From NCBI GenBank assembly GCA_963664845.1, contig OY761615.1, forward strand, positions 4,712,001-4,776,000: DNA of 64,000 bases. Reading direction: 5' to 3'. The position numbers and the translations under genes are program-made. This DNA is from CAIYTF01 sp963664845. GTDB taxonomy: Bacteria > Bacteroidota > Ignavibacteria > Ignavibacteriales > Ignavibacteriaceae. Below are positions 27,444 to 34,646 of this stretch, one piece after another (position 1 is the stretch's first letter; every line of letters begins with the position of its first letter). The notes under the pieces were generated by a model. That model was not told where the DNA came from and did no database searches. It saw only the letters and a list, made by a program, of their open reading frames with translations.

Positions 27444-28943
27444 TCAGAGTTCCGCGAACACATTAATGATGTCGTTTATTGGCTCAACTCCTACTGACAC
27501 ACGTAACAGTTCGGGGTCGAGACCAATATCCAGCAATCGCTTTCTGCCTGAAGGCGATGTTGCCAGATCGTAATGTGCCAGATAGACATACGGCATGGTG
27601 AGAGTGAACTCTGTGCCAAAACTGGGACCCTTTGGAACGTTTAATCTGTCGTAATAATGCTGCAACGGTTTATCGAATACAATTGACAGCAGACCGGGTA
27701 CAGCAGCGTTACCTTTACAGATCTTCAAATAGTTATCTCCGGACAGGGCATCCTTAGCCCAATGCACTCGTTTTATGATGGGGCTTTCCTGTAAATATTC
27801 CACAAGCTGCACCGTGTTCTCAGCCATTCTTATTACCCGGCTACGATAGGACCGGATAGTATACGCAAGATGGCGCACGTCTTTTTCATAGGGCGGTTCA
27901 ACCACTTTGCTTATATCTTCCTTTAGCGACTGTGAGAATGCGTTGCCGGTCTTAAGGAGAATGGCACCCATCATGGTATCGCCCTGCCCACAGGCAAATT
28001 TTGTAAGGCTCTCCACTACAACATCACACCAGGCAAACAGCTCCACGTTAAACGGAGTACCAATGCTTGAATCAATGACAAGTGGAATGCCATATTTTGC
28101 GAGCGTTACAGAAAGCCTGGGCAGATCAACAGTCTGGATAAGCGGGTTGGTAGGTATCTCTGTGAATACTGCTGCAACGTCGTCGTGATTGTTGCGCAGA
28201 TAGCTTTCCAGCTCATCCAACTGCAGCAGGTTAACAAAGTCAACTGATTTATCGCTGTATTTGCTGATGATCTCCATCGTATCCAGATAGAGCCAGCCTA
28301 ATTGAATAAACACCTTCTTCCGGGCTTTTGCCTGAACGGTTTTAATCGCGTCAAAAACAGCATACAGTGCATTCATTCCCGTATTTGCCAGAAAAATGTC
28401 CTCGGCAACAACCGATCCGTATGCCTCAGCCAGAATATTCTTGATCTCTACGTCCGGGTCTATGCCATCACTTCTCACTTCCGGATATTCAGTCTTTAAC
28501 ACGCCTGCTTGCAGAAGATGATCCTCGGCCCTGCGCGATGAAGGATTGAGCCCGGCATGCTGCAGGAAGAACTTCACTGTCTCGGCTTCCGGTGATTGAT
28601 GATCCAGCACAATGAAATGCATACCCTTATCGCTGATTGCAGTGACCGAATTCCCGATCAACTTTTCAATCTGACCAAATACAGCAGGGGACGAAACGGG
28701 GAACAGGGCGGAGGTGTCCGGCACATTGTATGCCGCGCGGATATGATCTGCACACAGTGCTACCAGTTTATTTGTTCTGAATCTTGGATATGCCGATTGC
28801 AGCTGGTCCAACACGTGCTGTTGACTGGTTTCATATCCAGCCACATCTTTCATGGTTGGGAAATGCACGGAAACGGCATGAGGATTGCTTACCGGCAGCG
28901 ACGTGCCGCAGAGCAATGGCTGAAAGTAATTCATTTTGCTCAT
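27444..28943 (-). CDS. PLP-dependent Cys/Met metabolism enzyme, long form (cystathionine gamma-synthase-like)
   Basis: A 499-residue member of the trans-sulfuration PLP family, longer than the usual 380-400 residues because of an N-terminal extension of about 130 residues. Conserved parts are LANTGMNALYAVFDAI, TEIPTNPLIQTVDL, VIDSSIGTPFN and the lysine that binds PLP in VESLTKFACGQGDTMMG (about 315). The extended layout resembles the long fungal-type cystathionine gamma-synthases. It overlaps the neighbouring trans-sulfuration gene by four bases (ATGA), so both come from one message and probably act in series or as a complex converting homoserine esters, cysteine and homocysteine. Confidence 0.85.
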   Translation of the reverse strand: MSKMNYFQPLLCGTSLPVSNPHAVSVHFPTMKDVAGYETSQQHVLDQLQSAYPRFRTNKLVALCADHIRAAYNVPDTSALFPVSSPAVFGQIEKLIGNSVTAISDKGMHFIVLDHQSPEAETVKFFLQHAGLNPSSRRAEDHLLQAGVLKTEYPEVRSDGIDPDVEIKNILAEAYGSVVAEDIFLANTGMNALYAVFDAIKTVQAKARKKVFIQLGWLYLDTMEIISKYSDKSVDFVNLLQLDELESYLRNNHDDVAAVFTEIPTNPLIQTVDLPRLSVTLAKYGIPLVIDSSIGTPFNVELFAWCDVVVESLTKFACGQGDTMMGAILLKTGNAFSQSLKEDISKVVEPPYEKDVRHLAYTIRSYRSRVIRMAENTVQLVEYLQESPIIKRVHWAKDALSGDNYLKICKGNAAVPGLLSIVFDKPLQHYYDRLNVPKGPSFGTEFTLTMPYVYLAHYDLATSPSGRKRLLDIGLDPELLRVSVGVEPINDIINVFAEL

Positions 28944-30091
28944 TCCTGATTCAGCGCCTGTTCCAGATCCTGAATGAGATCGTTAACATTTTCCAGACCA
29001 ATAGAGAGCCTGAGTGTCGCCTTGGTAATCCCCAATGCATGGAGCTCTTCTTCGGAAAAACTGGCGTGACTTATCTTTGATGGTTGTTCGATCCTTGAAT
29101 CGGAATTGCCGAATGAGGCTTTTTCGCCGAACAGCGTCAAGCGTTTTATCAGGGTTTCCGATTTCTCAATCGTGTCCATTTCCACGGTTATCAGTCCTGG
29201 ACAAATGCTCATTTGCTGAGTTGCCAATTCATATTGGGGGTGATCGGGCAGCAGGGGAAACGTTACTTTCGCCACATCGCTGCGTTGTTTGAGATATTTT
29301 GCAACTTCAAGTGCATTTTGTTCATGTACTTTCATACGGTATACGAGTGTTGGCAAGCCCAGTGAAACCAGGAATGACTCGAACGGGCTTTGTGCTCTTC
29401 CAGCGGCATTGGAATAGTATGCCATCTTCCTGGCCCATTCCGGATCGGCAGCAACTATGGCACCTGACACTGCGCATCCGTGACCGGATATATATTTGGT
29501 GGTTGAGAAGACGGAAAAATCGGCTCCCAGTTCCAAAGGACGCTGGGCAACAAAAGTTGCAAGGCTATTATCGACGGCGAAAAGGCAACCATGCTTCCTG
29601 CAAAGCTCCGCAATCGAGGCAAGATCGATTATTTTTAAGCTGGGATTGGTCGGAGACTCGCATAATACCAGTTTGATCTGATAGCCGGTCATGAACGATT
29701 CAACTTGCTCGGGGTTGGTGAAATCGGCCCGGAAGGAGTTTATGCAATATTTCTCCGTAAGGATATTCAACAGCCGGTTAGTGCCGCCATAAAGGTCAGA
29801 TTCAACAAGAATTGAGTCACCCGATCTTAGCACTGTTTCAAAAAGCAATGCAACAGCGGCAATGCCTGTGTTGGTGCAAACGCATCCGGCGCCATTTTCC
29901 GCCTTGGCAAAAATGTCTTCAAGGGCATTGCGTGTGGGATTATCGGTACGCGAATAATCATAGAGCTTTTCACCTGTTTGTTTTTTCAGGTCGAAGGTAG
30001 CGCTTTGATAGATGGGGAATTGTGATGCACCGAACGGATCGTTAACATCCGTGTTATCGGTCAGCCTGGCTAATAAGGTTTCCAGTTTCAT
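28940..30091 (-). CDS. Cystathionine gamma-synthase/lyase family PLP enzyme
   Basis: A PLP enzyme of 383 residues from the start at 30091 (MKLETLLARL), which matches the usual family N-terminus; an in-frame GTG at 30130 would add 13 residues. Motifs are FPIYQSATFDLKK, YDYSRTDNPTRNALE (binding PLP phosphate from the partner subunit), ESPTNPSLKIIDL, AVDNSLATF and the PLP lysine in FSTTKYISGHGCAVSGAI (about 198). Whether it makes or splits cystathionine cannot be decided from sequence. It is the first gene of an overlapping pair, reading away from the cysteine synthase operon. Confidence 0.88.
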   Translation of the reverse strand: MKLETLLARLTDNTDVNDPFGASQFPIYQSATFDLKKQTGEKLYDYSRTDNPTRNALEDIFAKAENGAGCVCTNTGIAAVALLFETVLRSGDSILVESDLYGGTNRLLNILTEKYCINSFRADFTNPEQVESFMTGYQIKLVLCESPTNPSLKIIDLASIAELCRKHGCLFAVDNSLATFVAQRPLELGADFSVFSTTKYISGHGCAVSGAIVAADPEWARKMAYYSNAAGRAQSPFESFLVSLGLPTLVYRMKVHEQNALEVAKYLKQRSDVAKVTFPLLPDHPQYELATQQMSICPGLITVEMDTIEKSETLIKRLTLFGEKASFGNSDSRIEQPSKISHASFSEEELHALGITKATLRLSIGLENVNDLIQDLEQALNQE

Positions 30092-30209
30092 AGGGTTTGT
30101 TATGCTGATGTAAATATTATTGCTCTTCACAATAATATACTGATTTAGAATTTAAAAAGTGAAAAGATCGTGTGAGGATGATCTTCTGATCCGTGCCTAT
30201 CTTTAAGGT

Positions 30210-30439
30210 GCAAATGAAATTTGAGTGGCAAATTAACAACCGGTGATGGGTGCTAATCGATTTATTTTCCAGGTTGCATTGGGTTCGCCCGCCTTCGGGG
30301 ACGTAAGATTTGAGTGATCCATTCTCCGCGGGGTTCCCCCGCGCCCCGCAAGACGGGATGAGACAGTTATTCAAATTGTGCCCTTGTCAGGGCACTTTTT
30401 TAGTTATACCAACCCCAAGTGAAATAATGAAAACAAAGG
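30210..30439 (+). repeat. 230-bp dispersed repeat, copy 1, ending in an intrinsic terminator
   Basis: The sequence is present a second time at 55046-55275 in the same orientation, with equal length and only about 15 differences by eye. It contains a 7-bp hairpin (CGCGGGG-TTC-CCCCGCG, 30327-30343) and, near its end, GTGCCCT-TGTC-AGGGCAC followed by six T (30378-30401), a textbook intrinsic terminator. No frame is conserved. It lies between the divergent trans-sulfuration and cysteine synthase operons. It may encode a small RNA or be a mobile non-coding element. Confidence 0.8.
30378..30401 (+). terminator. Intrinsic terminator inside the 230-bp repeat
   Basis: A perfect 7-bp stem with a 4-nt loop and six T residues. 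In the second repeat copy a C-to-T change leaves a G-U pair, so the stem is kept. Confidence 0.85.
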
Positions 30440-30722
30440 CGTTGAAAGATTAGGAATATTAGTTAAATAATTGAGTCTGGTTAACTATTTCCATCATAAG
30501 CTAAATTGCCTTGCCACCCAAATTTCAGATGAACCATCTTTTAATCGGTGTCGGCTGTGTACCTTTCTTTCTTCTTGACTATCTCACTACTGCAGCTTTC
30601 GCTTCAAATATACCTGCATGCATAAATATGCGCTTCAATCCCAAAATATTCCGCCATGGCAAAAAAATATCATCAAAAAATGAACTATCCTGACACAAAT
30701 GGGGTTTAGTATTGAAAAGGAC

Positions 30723-30751
30723 TTGATTTATTAAAAAGAGAACTTTATATT
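30723..30751 (+). promoter_or_regulatory. Sigma-70-like promoter of the cysteine synthase leader
   Basis: TTGATT (30723-30728) and TATATT (30746-30751) are separated by 17 bases. A start of transcription 6-7 bases after the -10 box would fall near 30758, only about five bases before the leader ORF ATG, so the leader would be almost leaderless. The same TATATT with a 17-base spacer is seen before mntR. Confidence 0.55.
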
Positions 30752-30762
30752 CAAATATTATT

Positions 30763-30864
30763 ATGAAAACACAAAGCAAACATAATTCCTTAACCTGCTG
30801 CGCGATCTGCGTATGTTGTTGCTGTATGGCATGTACAATGCCTGACCGGAAGGACTTTGCTTAG
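30763..30864 (+). CDS. Cysteine-rich leader peptide of the cysteine synthase operon
   Basis: A 33-codon ORF beginning ATGAAAACACAAAGC and ending in TAG. It encodes eight cysteines within 13 residues, CCAICVCCCCMAC. It lies 106 bases before the cysteine synthase start and is followed by a strong terminator (30895-30927). The codons CGG AAG GAC TTT near its end (30848-30857, GGAAGGACTT) can pair with the terminator's 5' arm (AAGCCCTTCC) with one mismatch. A ribosome halted at the Cys codons would leave that segment free and so prevent termination; a ribosome reaching the stop codon would cover it. This is the design of an attenuation leader that reads charged Cys-tRNA. It has no clear ribosome site. 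Confidence 0.82.
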   Translation: MKTQSKHNSLTCCAICVCCCCMACTMPDRKDFA

Positions 30865-30904
30865 CATTCAATCATATTTTCAAGATTTTTATATAAGCCC
30901 TTCC
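30848..30904 (+). promoter_or_regulatory. Candidate antiterminator stem of the cysteine attenuator
   Basis: GGAAGGACTT (30848-30857) and AAGCCCTTCC (30895-30904) are complementary at 9 of 10 positions. Forming this stem uses up the left arm of the terminator hairpin, so the two structures exclude each other. Confidence 0.7.
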
Positions 30905-30927
30905 ATTTTGTGAAGGGCTTTTTTTTT
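30895..30927 (+). terminator. Attenuator terminator before cysteine synthase
   Basis: A perfect 9-bp stem (AAGCCCTTC / GAAGGGCTT) with an 8-nt loop and nine T residues, located between the Cys-rich leader ORF and the cysteine synthase start, 43 bases upstream of it. A terminator placed before a gene in its own direction is the mark of attenuation. Confidence 0.92.
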
Positions 30928-30970
30928 GCATAAACATAAACAGTTAAATTAAAAACAAAGGAACAGGAAC

Positions 30971-31882
30971 ATGAAAGCCAACAATATTTTGGAAACTATC
31001 GGGAACACCCCGCACGTAAGAATCAACCGTCTCTTTGACCCCAAAGTTGAAGTTTGGATTAAGCTTGAACGGTCAAATCCGGGCGGAAGCATCAAGGACC
31101 GTATTGCGCTCTCCATGATTGAAGATGCCGAGAAATCCGGGCTCTTGCAAAAGGATACGATCATTGTTGAACCGACATCAGGAAACACCGGAATTGGACT
31201 GGCTCTGGTTGCAGCGGTTAAAGGTTATAAACTTATTCTGGTGATGCCGGAGTCAATGTCCATTGAACGGCGGAGACTAATGGCGGCCTATGGTGCCGAG
31301 CTTGAGCTGACGCCCCGTGAAAAGGGAATGAATGGTGCGATTGCGAAAGCGAGAGAAATTGCGGCAGAAAATCCCAAAGTATGGATACCCATGCAGTTTG
31401 ATAACCCTGCAAACACCAAAGTGCATCATGACATTACTGCTGCGGAAATTCTTGCGGACTTCCCGGATGGCCTTGACTATCTGATCACCGGAGTTGGAAC
31501 GGGTGGCCACATTACCGGTGTAGCCGAAGTGCTTAAGGCAAAATTCCCTGATTTGAAAGTATTTGCCGTTGAACCTGAATTATCCGCCGTGCTCAGCGGT
31601 GGCAAACCTGGTCCACATCCGCTTCAGGGTCTTGGTGCCGGTTTTATACCCAGCATTCTTAATGTAAAATTGCTTGATGGTGTGATCCAGGTAGGCAAGG
31701 ATGAATCATTTCAGTATGCTCAGCGTGCCGCAAAAGAAGAAGGACTTTTTGTGGGTGTTTCTTCCGGAGCCACACTGGCCGCAATTGCAAAGCAGATCCC
31801 CAACGTGAAAGAGGGAAGCCGGATACTTGGTTTTAATTATGATACCGGAGAAAGATATCTCTCGGTTGAAGGATTGTTTTAG
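30971..31882 (+). CDS. cysK: Cysteine synthase (O-acetylserine sulfhydrylase)
   Basis: Makes cysteine from O-acetylserine and sulfide with PLP in the cytoplasm. The 303-residue protein carries the PLP lysine in NPGGSIKDRIALS (Lys42), the substrate loop EPTSGNTGIGLA, the GVGTGGHITG phosphate-binding loop and VGVSSGATLAA near the C-terminus. ACAAAGGAACAGGAAC before the ATG provides the ribosome site. It is followed 35 bases later by a DUF4395 gene. Expression should be set by the attenuator just upstream (Cys-rich leader ORF and terminator), giving feedback from charged Cys-tRNA. CysK versus CysM cannot be fully separated by eye. Confidence 0.94.
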   Translation: MKANNILETIGNTPHVRINRLFDPKVEVWIKLERSNPGGSIKDRIALSMIEDAEKSGLLQKDTIIVEPTSGNTGIGLALVAAVKGYKLILVMPESMSIERRRLMAAYGAELELTPREKGMNGAIAKAREIAAENPKVWIPMQFDNPANTKVHHDITAAEILADFPDGLDYLITGVGTGGHITGVAEVLKAKFPDLKVFAVEPELSAVLSGGKPGPHPLQGLGAGFIPSILNVKLLDGVIQVGKDESFQYAQRAAKEEGLFVGVSSGATLAAIAKQIPNVKEGSRILGFNYDTGERYLSVEGLF

Positions 31883-31917
31883 AATAACATTTTAAAAATT
31901 TAGCAGGAACAGAAGTG

Positions 31918-32412
31918 ATGTCTGAAGAAAAAATAAAACATGAACTGACGAATAACCCGTTGGATATACCGTTACCTCTCGTGACGTTCAGCCGCTGGGT
32001 GTATTTCACCATTCTGGTGGCAAGTATTGTTACGCAATTTCAACCGGGTATCAGCGTGTTGTTTTTGCTGTTGTTCCCGGCGGTGCTGTTCGGTAAAAAA
32101 TGGAACCTTATCGGTAGAGCAGGGAAGGTGCTTCTTAATGACCGTTTACATAGCACCCAATATGAAGACAGGCGACTGATACAATTCAACAATGTATTGC
32201 TCCTGCTTTTTCTGGCCGCTGCCCAGGCTGCATTCCTGTTCGGGTTCAACTTGGCCGGCTGGATAGTGGTGACCTTTGCAATTGCCGCGAATGGTTTGGC
32301 ACTGGCAGGATTCTGCATTGGTTGCGTGTTATATTATCAGTTCAGATTATATCGCTATTCGGGGATGTCCAAAATCAAACTGAACAGCCGGACATCAATT
32401 GTGGCGGAATAA
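31918..32412 (+). CDS. DUF4395 integral membrane protein
   Basis: A 164-residue membrane protein with about four hydrophobic segments (VYFTILVASIVTQF, ISVLFLLLFPAVLFG, VLLLLFLAAAQAAFLFGF, WIVVTFAIAANGLALAGF) and the family's cysteine motif AGFCIGCVLYYQ near the end. DUF4395 proteins are often found beside thioredoxin- or rhodanese-like genes. Here it is the second gene after cysteine synthase with a 35-base gap, so it is probably under the same cysteine attenuator. A role in sulfur or thiol transport is an inference from that linkage. ATG 31918 is chosen over the in-frame GTG at 31915. Confidence 0.85.
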   Translation: MSEEKIKHELTNNPLDIPLPLVTFSRWVYFTILVASIVTQFQPGISVLFLLLFPAVLFGKKWNLIGRAGKVLLNDRLHSTQYEDRRLIQFNNVLLLLFLAAAQAAFLFGFNLAGWIVVTFAIAANGLALAGFCIGCVLYYQFRLYRYSGMSKIKLNSRTSIVAE

Positions 32413-32465
32413 CCGCATTTTCTGCCTCAGCATTACAAATTGCTTTAATAAGTGAATTCCCCAAT

Positions 32466-32497
32466 CCCCCTGATCCATAGCAGTATGGATCAGGGGG
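32466..32497 (+). terminator. Perfect 14-bp hairpin after the cysK-DUF4395 operon
   Basis: CCCCCTGATCCATA and its exact reverse complement flank a GCAG loop, 54 bases after the DUF4395 stop. No T-run follows. The remaining 400 bases to the next gene show nothing that I can identify. Confidence 0.6.
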
Positions 32498-32894
32498 CGT
32501 TGCGGCCGATTAGCTGGTATTATGTGAATAGTTGTTGGAAATGTGTGATCCGGTTTTAATCATTCCAAAAGACTGGTTGAACAGTGGGTATTTTATCCAG
32601 CCGGGCTGTCGTCAGCTCAATGTGATTTGCATCCGTGCGTTAATGCTGTGCATCTTTGCAACATTTCGATGATGGTTACGATTATACGCCACCTGTTCTC
32701 ATGACGAAACCGAATGCACCAGAGTTAATTGCACTCTAAACAGATGGTTCGTGGTTTGTACAGATCGGGAAAGGTTGAACTATAACCAAATGCCTGAATG
32801 AGCTTTCAGGTCAAAAATACATATACACAATTATTTCCATTGTGGGATTAAGTGAAATGCCTTATGTTAAAAACAAATAAAAATCAGAGAATAA

Positions 32895-33224
32895 TTGAAA
32901 CGCTTCAGCTACATAGTATTTATTCTTATATACAGCCTTTCCGGACTAACCTGTTTCTCCGGGTTTGCCAAAGTATCGCTATTTGATACGAGTGCTGTTT
33001 CGAGAAAGCTACCCAGGCCCGTTCAGTTATCGAATACCACATTCAGGCTTCCCAGACATATCATTCCAAGCACAAATGACGAAACAGCCTCCGTCAGAGC
33101 GGCATTAACCAAAGTTGGTATTGTTGATCTGGAGATGCTTGAATGTATCGCCTGCCTTAATGATCAAAAGCCACAGGCACCAGCTCAAACATACCCTGCA
33201 AATAAGGCCCCTCCAACCATCTGA
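32895..33224 (+). CDS. Possible small exported protein, TTG start
   Basis: A 109-codon frame that can begin only at TTG, because a stop codon lies directly upstream. The N-terminus looks like a signal peptide (MKRFSYIVFILIYSLSGLTC). The rest is low in recognisable features, with a CIAC pair near the end and a Pro/Ala-rich tail. AGAGA lies shortly before the start. I do not recognise a family, and the gene could be spurious. It stands alone between two non-coding stretches. Confidence 0.4.
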   Translation: MKRFSYIVFILIYSLSGLTCFSGFAKVSLFDTSAVSRKLPRPVQLSNTTFRLPRHIIPSTNDETASVRAALTKVGIVDLEMLECIACLNDQKPQAPAQTYPANKAPPTI

Positions 33225-33476
33225 ATTAGCAGCACCAGCTGATATACCCTTTTCATATTTCAAACTGTCACTTGAATTTCCGGCAAATCCCTAAGGTCTT
33301 TTGTTAAAAAATAAAAGGCTGAAGGTGAAAGCAGCAAAAGAGCTGTTACGCAGCAATAGTATTCTTGAATAAGCGCACGTTATATTAACAGGCTATCCGG
33401 AATTTTTGCTTTTCTTTGTCGGAGTTTTTGGCGATTGATAAATAATTAATAACACAAATTTTACAGGAAAAACAAT

Positions 33477-33746
33477 ATGACACGTAATTTCAGCCTGGTT
33501 TCCGGGCTAAGTCTTATCATGTTTAGCGCATTTTTCTTTTCCGCCTGCAGTGGGGTTAGTGAAGAGCAACTTATTGCGCTTAACAAAAAGAAACAAGAAG
33601 TGCAAAAACTTGAATTACAGGCTAACGGCTTGAAAGATGAGCGGGCCCGCCTTGAGAAAGAGTTAGCGGAGAAAAACAAAAAGATTGAGGACTGCAATAA
33701 ACTTAAACAAGAGGTTAAAGCTAACCTTTCCCAGATCAAGAAATAA
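33477..33746 (+). CDS. Small coiled-coil lipoprotein
   Basis: An 89-residue envelope lipoprotein. The lipobox is FFFSAC (Cys about 24), and nearly all of the mature part is a heptad-rich helix (QLIALNKKKQEVQKLELQAN and onward) predicted to form a coiled coil. It resembles the size and style of Lpp-like or small periplasmic scaffold lipoproteins, but I cannot assign a family. A LysM protein with its own coiled coil starts 17 bases after the stop, so they are probably one operon acting together at the cell wall. ACAGGAAAAACAAT precedes the ATG. Confidence 0.82.
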   Translation: MTRNFSLVSGLSLIMFSAFFFSACSGVSEEQLIALNKKKQEVQKLELQANGLKDERARLEKELAEKNKKIEDCNKLKQEVKANLSQIKK

Positions 33747-33763
33747 GAATAAGGACGAATATT

Positions 33764-34453
33764 ATGAAAACCATTAAAAACCTCCTCTTCATAATTTTGT
33801 TTTTTTCCTGTTTCTCTGCTTTCGCGCAGGAAAAATCAAAACTGACAATTGAGCAGTATAACCAGCTTTGGCAGAGTGAAACAGCCAAAGACTCCAGCCT
33901 TAAAAAGGAAACTGCAGCATTGGAGGCAGATATTACCCGCCTTCGTGCGGCTGACGGTAACATCAAGGTGCCTAATTGTGATGAGGACCTAAACAAAATG
34001 GTCGGAGCAAATGCTGCCGATATTGACAAATTCCGCAGAGCGGTTAATGAGTTGGAAGGAAAGATAGGAAGAAGGGAGGCGACCAAAAGTGACAGGCAGA
34101 AAGACCTTGACGCATTAAAGTCGAATAAAATTGCTGCTCTTCCCGAATTTTTTGACAGGGTTTTCAACCGTTTGCAGGCCTTGCTTGACGGTTGGCGTGA
34201 GGAAGCTGCAGATAATAAAGACGTGAGCTACACCGTAGTCAAGGGTGATTGTCTCTGGTTCATAGCAAAAAAGAAGGATTTTTACGGCAACGCTTTTGCC
34301 TGGCCGAAAATTTATCAGGCAAACAGGGACCAGATAAAAAATCCGAATTTAATTTATCCCAAACAGACGTTTAAAATTCCGCCACTTAATGAAGATGAAA
34401 AGGCGAAATTCGAAAAACTGAAAAAGAACTACAAACCGGCCCCAGCTAAATAA
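33764..34453 (+). CDS. Exported LysM-domain protein with coiled coil
   Basis: A 229-residue exported protein. A signal peptide (NLLFIILFFSCFSAFAQ) is followed by a coiled-coil stretch (about 30-130), then a short linker and one LysM domain (about 158-212: YTVVKGDCLWFIAKKKDFYG, then WPKIYQANRDQIKNPNLIYP). LysM binds peptidoglycan, so the protein likely sits on the cell wall. It follows the coiled-coil lipoprotein gene by 17 bases and precedes an exported TPR gene by 193 bases. The three could form a periplasmic assembly. The gap after it contains GGGGTT...AACCCC, a weak hairpin. Confidence 0.9.
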   Translation: MKTIKNLLFIILFFSCFSAFAQEKSKLTIEQYNQLWQSETAKDSSLKKETAALEADITRLRAADGNIKVPNCDEDLNKMVGANAADIDKFRRAVNELEGKIGRREATKSDRQKDLDALKSNKIAALPEFFDRVFNRLQALLDGWREEAADNKDVSYTVVKGDCLWFIAKKKDFYGNAFAWPKIYQANRDQIKNPNLIYPKQTFKIPPLNEDEKAKFEKLKKNYKPAPAK

Positions 34454-34646
34454 AATAAAGACCGGGGTTGGCATAGCGTTAACCCCTTAGCGAATCCAGG
34501 TCTCTGGCCTATCCTCCTGGACAGGGACCGGATTCAGTTAATATATGGTCCATTGCAGCCTTGTATAGAACAGCAGGCTATTCTGCTAGGCGAAGACGGA
34601 TTGGAAATTATCGATCATTTAATTAACAGATAACGAAGGAAATAAA

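Noticed and set aside
30511..30693. 60-codon frame between the repeat and the cysteine leader
   Set aside because: No ribosome site, no protein-like pattern and no sensible N-terminus.
30092..30762. SAM or other sulfur riboswitch in front of the trans-sulfuration genes
   Set aside because: I looked for the SAM-I core and similar motifs and did not find them. The structured DNA there is the 230-bp repeat, which also occurs at 55 kb far from sulfur genes.
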